Source: Scytonema hofmannii PCC 7110
GTDB lineage: Bacteria > Cyanobacteriota > Cyanobacteriia > Cyanobacteriales > Nostocaceae
Direction: 5' to 3'
Assembly: GCF_000346485.2 (NCBI RefSeq)
Contig: NZ_KQ976354.1
Coordinates: 1,489,719-1,553,718 of the forward strand
DNA length: 64,000 nt
Shown: in pieces, positions 33,971 to 44,700 of the stretch
Numbering within the stretch: the first letter of the stretch is position 1
How the letters are laid out: each line of letters opens with the position of its first letter
The notes under the pieces: generated by a model
Told to the model about the DNA's origin: nothing
Seen by the model: the letters and a program-made list of their open reading frames with translations, nothing else
Database searches by the model: none
Translations under genes and position numbers: made by a program

Positions 33971-34725
33971 CTTGTTAGGAGAACTGGGGTAGGTGTATCG
34001 TTAAGAATGGTTGGTTGGGCATTACGAACGGCTTCTGCAAGCATTGTCTCAAACATCTGATTGAGCAGAAACGCACGCATGGCATCGTCCAACTGGGCGC
34101 TGATAAATTTCTCCAATCGTAGGATGACTACCCATTCTCCTAACTTGGTTGGTGGTAGCAGTTCTCCCGGTTGGGAGGTGGAAAGCATTTTGGTGATGGT
34201 AGGATGGGGTTGTGACAGGGGAACCGGACCTAGCAATCCTCCTGTTTGTGCTTCTGCCCCTTGCGAGTATTCAAGGGCACATTCAGCAAAGGTCTGTTCT
34301 CCTGCTAGTATGCGAAAGAAGAGTTCTTGAGCAACTTCTATCTCAGGAGTACGGATGAGGGAATAAACAACTTTGTCTAATTGGGACTTGTTGTTGAGAA
34401 ATATGGATTCAATCTTCGCTCCCCACGTGGCAATTTTAAATTTCTCAATCCTGAGTTCTTTTGTTGCTAGTGCTTCGAGTTGCTCAATTGTCATCCCATA
34501 TTGCTGCAACTTTGTTTGGAGTAGTTCGGGTGTGGTAATTTGGTTCTTCTGGTAGAACTGCTCTTGGGCGCTCTTTTTCTCCTCCACAGTCAGTGTGACA
34601 GGAGCAATAGCAGAGTCAATCGTCATGGAGCGACATAACTGGGGAAGCATTTGGTACTCAGCTAGCAGGCGAAAAACCTCTGCTTCTGTGATTGTGCGAT
34701 TCCCAAATTGGAGAATTTGAGCCAT
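33967..34725 (-). CDS. Parvulin-type peptidyl-prolyl isomerase of the secretion locus
   Basis: A 252-residue foldase of the PpiC/SurA type. The N-terminal half is helical with a SurA-like chaperone segment (TTPELLQTKLQQYGMTIEQL). The parvulin core is seen in AQELFFRILAGEQTFAECAL, EYSQGAEAQTGGLLGPV and the end strand GEWVVILRLEKFI. There is no signal peptide. I start it at 34725 (MAQILQFG); the frame runs further upstream to 34908, but only through octamer repeats and with no ribosome site. The stop overlaps the ABC start in ATGA. Similar isomerase-ABC-HlyD trios occur in cyanobacterial secretion loci. Confidence 0.85.
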   Translation of the reverse strand: MAQILQFGNRTITEAEVFRLLAEYQMLPQLCRSMTIDSAIAPVTLTVEEKKSAQEQFYQKNQITTPELLQTKLQQYGMTIEQLEALATKELRIEKFKIATWGAKIESIFLNNKSQLDKVVYSLIRTPEIEVAQELFFRILAGEQTFAECALEYSQGAEAQTGGLLGPVPLSQPHPTITKMLSTSQPGELLPPTKLGEWVVILRLEKFISAQLDDAMRAFLLNQMFETMLAEAVRNAQPTILNDTPTPVLLTR

Positions 34726-34743
34726 AGAGAGTTTGGGTAGATG

Positions 34744-34915
34744 ACAGAGTGGGAGGATGAGGTGGTGAGGTGATGAGGTAGTGAGGTGGTGAGGGGGTGA
34801 GGTAGTGAGGTGGTGAGGGGGTGAGGTAGTGAGGTGGTGAGGTGGTGAGGTGATGGGGTGGTAAAATTCTCCCCATCTCCCCATCTCCCCATCTCCCCAT
34901 CTCCTCATCTCCTAA
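34744..34915. repeat. TGAGGTGG / CTCCCCAT octamer arrays before the isomerase gene
   Basis: From 34744 a run of TGAGGTGG, TGAGGTAG and TGAGGGGG units continues to about 34860. It is followed by about five CTCCCCAT units to about 34915. GATGGGG and CCCCATC at the junction can pair. It lies directly upstream of the chosen isomerase start, where it could affect transcription or translation. Confidence 0.8.
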
Positions 34916-35219
34916 ACCTTTCACCAAATAGCAAGAGGGAGTGTTGTTTTTGGTACAAACTCCCAATTGCATGATGGCTTGTTGGTTATCTATATCACAA
35001 TGATAAGTACACGGAATTTGGTTGTAAAGTTGGCAATTGAATGCGTGAAAATACTAAGTGGCTGCTCTATGAGTTGACAATGAGGATGTGGAAAGGCTAC
35101 TGTACTAATCTGGAGTGAACTTTCGGGTTTGTCTATCCCAAAATGTAAATACACAGAGAGTTTTGAGCAAGCGCGTATAAAAATCCCACGCAGGGCACGG
35201 TGATCCAATGTAATTATTC

Positions 35220-35281
35220 ACTCCCCCCCCTGCAAAATCCTCGAAACCCCTGATTTATCGTTGAGAGGTAGGGGGGAGTGT
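35220..35281. repeat. C-rich/G-rich inverted repeat
   Basis: CACTCCCCCC at about 35219 faces GGGGGGAGTG (35272-35281) across about 43 nt. It lies between the acyl-carrier-like gene and the isomerase gene and could separate their transcripts. The 637-nt gap 34726-35362 otherwise holds only the octamer arrays. Confidence 0.45.
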
Positions 35282-35362
35282 GAAAGGTTACATCCAATGG
35301 ATCCAATTACCTACAAGTACCAAAAAATATCACCCGGAAGATAACTTGTCTGGTTACATTCG

Positions 35363-35758
35363 CTACTTTTCCTCTATATTGTTACGGTTCTGATTTTTTT
35401 CAAAATATCTGGATAGGAAATCTACGATCCATTTCCCCAGAGTCATGTCTTTAGATGTCCAGTTAGGAACTTGCTCTTCATCAATTCCAGCACCTAAAGT
35501 TTCTTCAAGAGATAATACAAGCTCTAGCATATCCCACCCAGGAGTTGGCAAGTTTATTAAGTGTCTAAAGCTATCATCTGGATACAACTTCTCAGGAGAT
35601 AGTCGATAAGCTTTGCCTAATTCTGTTCGGCAACACTTCACTGTTTTTCTCGCCACCTCACCTGACAATTGCAGCCTGTGGAGAAATTCCTCATCGCTCA
35701 TACCAGAACGCTGCAAAATCTCATCTAGCTTTTTAGATTGATTAAACCAAAAGTGCAT
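35363..35758 (-). CDS. Acyl-carrier-like small protein, candidate immunity protein
   Basis: A 131-residue acidic protein. The second half resembles the acyl-carrier fold: GWDMLELVLSLEETLGAGID, then WTSKDMTLGKWIVDFLSRYF. The Ser that carries the phosphopantetheine in true carriers (DSL) is not evident (WDM). The ATG at 35758 has an excellent ribosome site (GGGAGGAG) located in the 22-nt gap after the giant gene; an upstream ATG at 35809 would overlap that gene. A small acidic protein translated right behind an RHS toxin-like C-terminus is the classic place for an immunity protein. That function is inferred from position only. Confidence 0.65.
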   Translation of the reverse strand: MHFWFNQSKKLDEILQRSGMSDEEFLHRLQLSGEVARKTVKCCRTELGKAYRLSPEKLYPDDSFRHLINLPTPGWDMLELVLSLEETLGAGIDEEQVPNWTSKDMTLGKWIVDFLSRYFEKNQNRNNIEEK

Positions 35759-35780
35759 AAACTCCTCCCTTGAGTTCTCT

Positions 35781-38700
35781 CTAATTACCTGTAGAGAAAT
35801 ATTGGTCATACGACTTTCGGATAAAAGATCCAGAAGCGTAGCCGACAGTGAAGCCGAAAAGAAAATGTAGTGTCATAAACGTGGTTGATTGTACAGATCG
35901 AAACAAGATAGCTCTATTTGCAGTGTAGAGTTCTCCAAAGGCTTGGGTCATAGCATTTCTTCTCCATATCGCTCCACGTACAAGCACATCATCTCCAATT
36001 GTCAAAGCTGTAGTAAAAGCTGTGCCAAGTGCAACTTCGTAATCTGGTTCTAATATACCGCCTGTGAAACCAAGTCCAAAACCTGCTAGCAATGCGGCTT
36101 GACTTCTTGAATGTGTAGCTATTGCTTTCCTGAACAATTGCCGTGCGCCAGTTTGAATAATTGGTCCTAACCCAGCTGGAGTCAGATAGATAGCCCCACC
36201 AAGCATAGCTCCAGCAGCAGCTCCACCAACTGCTCCTACTAATGCAAACTTCAAAGTTTCTTTGCTGAAGACTTCACCTGATTTACTATAGCCGTAGTAT
36301 CCACCTCCTGCTGCACCAGCGAATGCACCAATAATTGCACTACCAGTCAACACCTCTGTTAATGTGAATTTTCCACTTGGATCAGTCCCGTTAACGGGGT
36401 TAGCATGAGTATAGATGTACTTATGTAGCGTCAAAGGTTCACCCAGCCTACCTTCATAGGTATCCCGTCTAGTAAACCGCCCAGTTTCAGTGTCGTAGTA
36501 CCTAGCCCGTAGATAGTAATCACCTAAATTGGAGTCATACTGCTCGCCAGCAAACAGATACTTGTTACTTACACTGCCAGTAGAATTCAGCAGTTCCCCG
36601 TATGCCTCATAGTTGTAGGTGTTTACAACACTACCACTTGCATCAGTGAGCGCTCGCGTGCTGCCCAATCCATCAACATGGTAGAAGGTGCTCTTGATGC
36701 CCTGTTTCTGGGAAATCAAGTCCGAGCCGTAAGTATAGGACGCTTGCACCGCGCCATAGGGGGAATACTCTTCCAACACTTGACCGTAGGGCTGAACAGT
36801 ATCAATCAGATAACGAGTTTCTTGATTGTTCACTATCGATGCAACCCGAATACCCTCATCGTTGTATCGATACTGCATTGATTGAAGCACGACACCTGAC
36901 GAATTCTTAAGCGTTGCGGTACTCAAACGGTTCTCGTAATCCCAGGTATAGGTGGTTGTAATGCCGTTTTCGGTCTTTGTTAAGGTATTTCCATTGTTGT
37001 CATAGGCATAACTAGCAATAACTTTCTGATTGACTTTTTCGTTCTCTAGCCGATCGTTGGCATCGTAAGTGTACACCGTATCTGTTGTGACAGCATTCAC
37101 GGCTTCACTTTTGGTCTTGCGGTTACCTACCTTATCATAGGTGTAGTCGTAAACTCGATTACCATTGACAGCATCGGTGATTTTTTCTTGAGTTAACTGA
37201 TACAAGTCGTTATAAGTGTATTCAACAATTCGTCCGGTATTGTCTTCCACCTTCCGTCGATTGCCCACAAGATCGAGTGTGTAGGTGTAGGTGGAGATAA
37301 TTTCACCACTAGCTTTTTTGTTTTCCAAGACCCGCAGGCGATTGAGCTCGTCATAGCGGCGAACTTCTTGTGTACCGTTGGCAAATTTTGTCAGAAGTAG
37401 ATTGTTCACCCCATCGTAGTCGTAGTCTGCTGTGACGATGTTGTTCTCAATCACTTGATCGAGGCGATTGCGCCGATCAAAGGTGTAGTTCACCGTACCA
37501 CTGGGTGTAGTAACTGATGTGCGATTGCTAGCAGCATCGTAGGTGTAGCTGATGCTTCGGCTGAATCCACTGATGGTGACAGTGTGCTGTATGAGGCGAT
37601 CGCGTTCATCGTAATCACTGTCTGTGATTGCCGTTGTCACGCTACTCGCATTTATAAACTTAACAACGTCCTGTAGCCCGGTGTTTGTGTAGGTGTAGGT
37701 GACCTTTGAGCCATCCCCAAACAGCTTTGAGGTTATGCGGTTTTGGGGGTCGTAATCATAGGTAATGGTACGGCGATTGAAGTCGGTGTAGGTTTTGAGA
37801 TTGCCTACCGCATCATAGGTCGTGTCAGAGCGTTGACCCATTGGTAGAATCACTGCTTTGCGCCGACCAAGCTTATCGTATTCATACTGGGTACGGCGAT
37901 CGAGAGCATCTTCCATCCAGATTAAGTTCCCGACCTCGTTGTAACCATACTCAGTCCAATCTCCAAAAGCATTTTTCACCCCTGTCAATTGACCCAGCGC
38001 ATCGTAGCGATACTCTGTGGGCTTCCTGTTTTGGTCTGTAGTCGCAATCCTCCGACCTAATGCATCATACTCCTGAGTGGTGTAACTCTTATCGTGGAAG
38101 TGGGTTTCTTTGAGCCGTCCCAAGTCATCATATTTATAAGTAGTAGTGTAGTTGAGCGCATCTGTTTGAGAAACAAGCTGTCCTGCCAAATCGTACTTAT
38201 AAGTTGTTTTGGGATTATCAAGTGGGTTTGTAGGGGTATCATCAGCGTTCAGGATTTCAGTCTGGCGACCAGCTGCGTCGTAACGAAACTCAGTACGATT
38301 GCCAAGCTCATCAATTTGCGCTTTTACCAACCCGTCCGTGTAGTAGATGGTTTCGGTTTTAGGATTGTCCCATAGTTCTGGTGAAAGATTCTGGTCATCT
38401 GGTGTCTTATCAGGATAAACCGTAAAACGTAAGCGACCAACTTTGTCATAAATATATCTCGTCACCCGCCCCAGTTGGTCAGTGGTCTCAATTTGACGAC
38501 CCGCCGCGTCGTACTTAGACTTTGTGCGGGGATTGTCGTCTTTCGTATTGGTCGTTTTGTCGGGGTAGATTGTTTCAACAAGCTCGCCTTTGTCATTGTA
38601 GATAGACTCAGTGCGTCGAGTGAGCGCATCAATCACCGCAGTTTGCCGACCCAGCTTATCGTACTCGTAGGTCGTAGTCCAGTTTTCGGCATCGGTCATT

Positions 38701-41700
38701 GTCTTGAGGTGTCCCTCTTTATCATACGTCCACTGAGTCAACAGTGTTTGTACGCCAGTCGGTGTTGTTCTTGTGCGAGTTTCAGTCTTCTTGTTGCCAT
38801 CACCATAGTAGGTATAGGTGGTAGTACGGTTTAACGCATCTGTGACAGTTTCTACATTACCAAAAGCATCGTAGGTAAATTTTGTGGTCTGCTCATTTGC
38901 ATCCCTGACCGACTTGAGTTGCCCACTGAAGTCATAATCGTAAATTGTTGTCTTTTGAAAAGCATCTAATGTTGAGCGCAGATTGCCCTTGCGATCGTAA
39001 GTATTGGTAGTTGTACGACCCAACGGGTCAGTCTCAGTTAACAGACGACTCCTGTCGCCGTAGGTATATATAGTTTTGTAACCTGAAGGTTGCTGCTCAA
39101 CAATCTTTTTCCCTGTGGCATCTGTGGTATAACGAGTGACAATACCTACTTCTTCTGAAAGCTTGTTGCCAAGAACATCGTATTTGTATTGGGTAGTCAA
39201 GCCAATTTGGACGTTATCATTTGGGTTAAGGTCTGAGCGGTCTGAGATGACAGTGTCTTCTAGAACATTGTTATTATCGTCATACTGCCGCTTGGTAATC
39301 TTACCTTGAGCATCAATCTCAGTCACAACATTGCCCCAAGCATCATATTCGTAAATTGTGGGATGACCTAGTTGATCTCGTACAACCTGTCTGGAGTTGT
39401 TGGGGTCATACTCCATTTCTACCTTTTTGCCATTGATGTCCTCAATGTACTTCAGACGACCTGTTACCGAGTCGTAATCATTCCGTACTCCAGTTCTACC
39501 AAGTGGGTCGATGATATTGTCGAGATAATGCTGCTTTTTACTGCCGTACTCGAAACGAGTTGTATTGTTCTCCCTGTCGGTAACAGCAATCAAATCTCCT
39601 TTGGCATCATAGTCATACTTGATGAGGTAGCCCATTGGATCTAGTACTGACGCAATTCGCCCAATAGCATCCCTCTCGAAGGTAATTTGCTTGCCAGTGG
39701 AGCTATAAATCCCCCCATCCGTATAGGTCAGCTTGTTACCATTGGTATCTGTAACTGTCAACAAATCACCCGTATTGGCATCAATTTCGTAGACAATCCC
39801 ATCTTTGGTCGTCAGCACATAAATGCCACCAAAGTTGATATCGGCGGGGTTATAGGGTACTCCACCATTTAAGCCCACGTACTCACTACTACCAGCTTTA
39901 TGAAGAATCCGTGCATTTTTCACACTCAGCGTACTGGTAACACCTTTATCGCCAACGAAAGCAGGACGGTAAACAGCCGCATCCGGACTTCTAGCGATCG
40001 CCGCCGCGAGTTTAAATATGGGGTCTAGGGTGGGTTTAAAGGTAAATGCTTCCCGCTTACCCCCTGGCAATGTAATGTAAACCCGAGTCTCATCACGGAA
40101 TGCACTTTGATACCCCAATATCTGGTCTTCTTCAGATGGAGGTCGCAGCGATGTCCGCAAGTCGGTATCCCTAAACTCCATCCTCCAACCATAGCCAAAG
40201 TCGTCAGTGGTGTTGGCGGTCAGGGTATCGTAAGTACGGGTTAGGGTAATGGGGATGCCAGTTACTGGAATCTCGAGGTCAGTGAAAGACAAGCGGAAAT
40301 TACCGAGTTTCAATTCGCCTGCAACATCAATTGTTTCTTCGACAACTCTGCCATTGCCAGAAGCATCATAGGCACTCAGCCGCAGTCGATAAGTATCGTT
40401 TTGCAGCAATGAGGGGTCAAATTTACCTAGGATGTCGTTACTAACTGTCTTGGTGCCACGTGCAATTTCCTGAAATTCCCCACCCGCAAGCGGTGCTACC
40501 TCAAGGATGTAATTTATTAAGTTATCATCACTGACGGTACCGATAATGTTAGTCGGTGCGGTCACGATGCCGTTAGGAATGTTATTTAAGTTCAGGCTAA
40601 TGTTGGGTGGGGGATTGTTGGGGTTGGGATTGGTAACCAAAACGTTCCATGTAGCGGATTGTCCCTCATTCAATGCCGTGTCAGTTGCTTTGGCTATGGC
40701 AGAAATATTTCCGGTTTGGGTCATTTTTACCTTTGCCATGCCGTTGGGATCGAGTTGGACGGTTGTGCCGTTCACCAACAGTTGCAAGGAAGCGACCTTA
40801 ATATTGTCTGTTGCCCTAGCTTGGAATGTGACTTCTGACCCGACTGTGGCAGAATCTGTATTGGCAATCAAAGTGACTTGAGGTTTGATAGTATCGGCAG
40901 CAACGGTAATGTTAAACTCGTGCAGTTTGCTACCACCATTGTCGTCACTGACGGTAACCGTAACCTTATGGGGAGTGGTAGTGGTGATTTGACCTAGTGT
41001 GGGAGTCCAGCGCAATCGACCGAACGCATCAATCTTCATGCCCCTGTCAAGGGATGCAGTGTCAAGGGAATAACTTAAGCTATCTCCCTCTGCATCCGTG
41101 GCTTTGATATCGTAGGCATACAAAGTATTTGGCGTTGCACTAGTAACAGGCGTCGAGGTCACATTTGGTGCAGTATTAGACCGTGAAATTAAGGTAAAGC
41201 GTTGTAATGCGCTCATTCCACCAGCATCAATGACTTTGACAACCACGTCAGAGGTAGTAGAGAATGGACTCGCCCAAGTTACCAACCCAGTTGTGGAATT
41301 GATGGTCATCCCACTCGGTCCACTTTGCAAGTAGTATGTCAGTATGTCGCTTGCATCCGGGTCAGTCGCTTGAATTTGGTAGCTGTAAGGTTTGCCAACT
41401 CCCGCTTTAAAATTAGGTGTGGAAGTGATGCTTGGAGCATTGTTGATAGGTGTCGTACCTACCACTATGTTGAAAGTTTGGCTGTTGGTCGCACCATAAA
41501 TATCAGTGACGATCGCCTCAACAGAGACGGGTTGTGCGGCTCCTGGAGTCCATTGAATCACACCAGTGTTGCTGTCAATGGTCATGCCAGTTGGTTTGTT
41601 ATTGCCCAAACTGAAAGTGAGAAAGTCATCTTCTGGGTCGGTGGCAACAACTTTGTAGGTATAGGGCCGCTCGATGGCAGCACGGGTGATGGGAGTAGAG

Positions 41701-44700
41701 ATAATTTGCGGTGGTACGTTAACTCCTCTTGTTGTGATGCTAAATTCTTGAATGGAGAAACCGCCAAGTGCATCAACAACTTGTACCACTACCTCACGTT
41801 CTCCTACTTGGTCAAGTCTTGGCGTCCAAACCAGAATGCCGCGTTCCGAGTCAATGGACATTCCCTCTGGAGCAAGATCGAGTTTCCATGCCACGGAGTC
41901 GTTGTCGGTGTCAAGAGCGGTTAAGTTGTACCGATAGGTTGTGCCAACAGTTGCGTCTAATGGGGGGATGGAGGTGATGGTTGGTGGATTATTGGTGCGG
42001 TTGGTCGTGCTGACGACATCAATACTAAAAGATTGGGTTTGGATACCACCTCGCCCATCACCTAAGAGGATCTTAACTGGGTTAGCACCGAGTGGGTTGA
42101 CTTTGGCATCGGGAGTCCACAAAATTTTGCCCGTGCTGTCGATGGTCATCCCAACAGGGGCAGTTGTTAAGGTGTAGGTGAGGGGGTCATTGTTGGGGTC
42201 GCTAGCTTTGACCGTGTAGAGGTAAGATTGTCCCAAAGCAACGCGATTTCTTGGCGTGGAGGTGATGATCGGAACTTGGTTAGAAGTGCTGGAGACGGTA
42301 TTGATACTAAATTGGTGCTTTGTGACTCCCCCTTTCCCATCGCTAGCAACAACAGTAAACGATTTTTGACTAGTAGCGGTTGGCTTCCAGGAGAAAACTC
42401 CCGTTTTTGAATCAATAGCGGCACCGTTAGGGCTTTCCAAGGTGTAAGTAATGGGGTCTCCTTGGGCATCGACAGCAGCGAACTGATATTGGAAAGTGGT
42501 GTTAACGGTTGCTGTCAGTTCTTGAGTGGGTACCAATGTAAAGACTGGAGCGGTGTTGGCTGAAGTGACTTGAATTTGGAAGTATTGCAAGTCAATCTCA
42601 CCCCTACCGTCAGCAACCCGAAGAATGACATCAAATTTACCAACTTGATCGGGAGTCGGTGTCCAGACGACAACGCCAGTTGAAGCATCAACCGTCATGC
42701 CTTCTGGTTTCAATGGCAGATCGTAGGTGAGAAAATCGGGGTCAGGGTCAGTTGCTTTTGCTTTGTACTTGAGCAGTTCGCCTACCTTAGCAGAGACAGG
42801 TGCATTTGTTTTAAAAGTCGGCTTACTATTTGGAATTGTTGTTGCAGGTTCGGCAAGTCCAAAATTGCTATAGTGAGATTCACCACTAGTAGTGATAGTA
42901 GGAATGTAATATCCAGCAGTGGGAGCGGTTCGCGTATAACCATTCGGCATGACTTGCCGCACCGTGTAAGTACCAGGCAGCAAATTAGTGAAACTATATT
43001 GACCTGTTTCCACAGAGACAGTTTGTGGATTGTCAGACATGGAAACCGTGTTAGGCTCTGCCGTGTCAAGAATGCCATTGTTGTTTAAATCCAAGTACAC
43101 GGTCACGCCTGCTATACCAGGTTCTGATTGATACCTTTCGTCTTCTCCGTTGAAAATGTTGATGATTTCTTGGGCTGACGTCAATTGTTGAGCTTCTGGG
43201 TCAATGTTGCGAAGTTGATTGATATCAGATCCATTCCCTATACCAAAGGCTTTGAGATTAACTCCCTTGGTTTTCAGACTATTGACAACTGTAATATCCA
43301 GCGGACCATATCCATCTGAGAGGAAGATGATATTGCCCTTACCTGAAGTTGTGCCCAAAGCAGTAAAGATTGACTGAGCTAAATTCAAGGGTGGTGTGAA
43401 ATCTGTGCTTCCTTCGGCTGTAAAGGTAAGTGCTTCTCTAATGTCTAAAATTCCGTTGTTATTTTTGTCGGCAGTTGGGGTAGTAGTAAACTGGACACCA
43501 GTCGTCACTGGGTCCATGTCAAGAGCTATAGCGTAGCTATTAAACACAATCACCCCAACACGAGCTGTTTTGCCACGACCTTTGTCAATTAATTGCTGGT
43601 TAAAAGCGACCACACCAGCTAATTCCGTATCCAAAATGCTTAAAAAAGTGCTGTTAGCAAATTCGTTTAAGTTAGCAGTCGTCCAATCGATGTCGCGCCC
43701 TCCAGTACTTCCGGAGTTATCAACAACCAACAGAATATCTGGTGTATCTCCCTGAATCAAGCTAATATCCGGTATGCGATTGCGGTTGAGGTCGTTCCAT
43801 ACCAGACCCTCAATTTTACCCAAAGCGTTGGATACATCTACTGCAAAGCTTTGCGTGTCAAATCCACCGCGCCTATCTGTCACCTGAACTTGAAAGTTAT
43901 ACTTGCCAATTACTTGGGGAGACCACTGGATTTCTCCGGTATTTGCATCAATAGCTGCTCCAGGAAGCGGATTTATCAGACTATAGGTAAGAGAGTCATT
44001 GTTAAAATCAACGGCTTTGACTTGATATTTATACTGTTTGTCTTTTAAACCAAAGCGAGTTATAGGTTCGCTAACGATCTCTGGAGCACGATTAAGAGGG
44101 TCTATCTGAGTCTTGACTTTAAAGACTTGCTGTGCGGTTCCTCCCTTGCCATCCGTTACAGCTAAAATTACGTCATAAGTATCCAATTGATTGCCATTGG
44201 GCGTCCAACTCACCACTCCCGTGCTGGGGTTGACTGTCATCCCCTCTGGCTTGTTGACCAGGGAAAAGGTCAATGTGTCGTTATCAGCGTCTTTGGCGAT
44301 CGCCTGATAAGTGTAGTTTGTATTAATTGCTGCATCAACTATTGGAACGCTCGTAAAAACAGGGGGTCGGTTGGGTGGTGCATCGATGACAGAGAGCGTG
44401 AACTGTTGCGTTGTCACTCCACCACGACTGTCGTTGGCTTCTACCAGTATCGTGTGGTTGCCTTTGTTGGTAGTGAGGGTGTTCCAGCTAATCAGCCCAG
44501 TTTTTGAGTCAATTGTGGTGCCAACAGGAGATGACAGCAGTTTGTAGGTTAAAACGTCGTTATTGGGGTCAGTGGCATCTACGTCATAACGGTATTGCTG
44601 ACCCCCAATGATTTCCGTTACGGGTTGGCTCTGAATTGAGGGTTTTTGATTTAACTGCGCCAGTACCACTAAGTCATAAGTAAACTGCTTGCCTTGAGGG

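Noticed and set aside
34726-34908. N-terminal extension of the isomerase (repeated SPPHHLTT)
   Set aside because: It is only translated octamer repeat, lacks a ribosome site, and the parvulin family starts near the ATG at 34725.
34744-34915. Possible CRISPR-like array
   Set aside because: Units are 8 bp with no spacers; no cas genes are present.
35759-35809. Longer start for the acyl-carrier-like gene overlapping the giant gene
   Set aside because: The internal ATG at 35758 has a far better ribosome site placed exactly in the intergenic gap.
41325-41924. 199-codon plus-strand open frame opposite the giant gene, and many similar ones at 36678-46830
   Set aside because: They mirror the repetitive coding of the minus-strand gene, with no ribosome sites or known motifs. 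The giant gene is clearly the real one.
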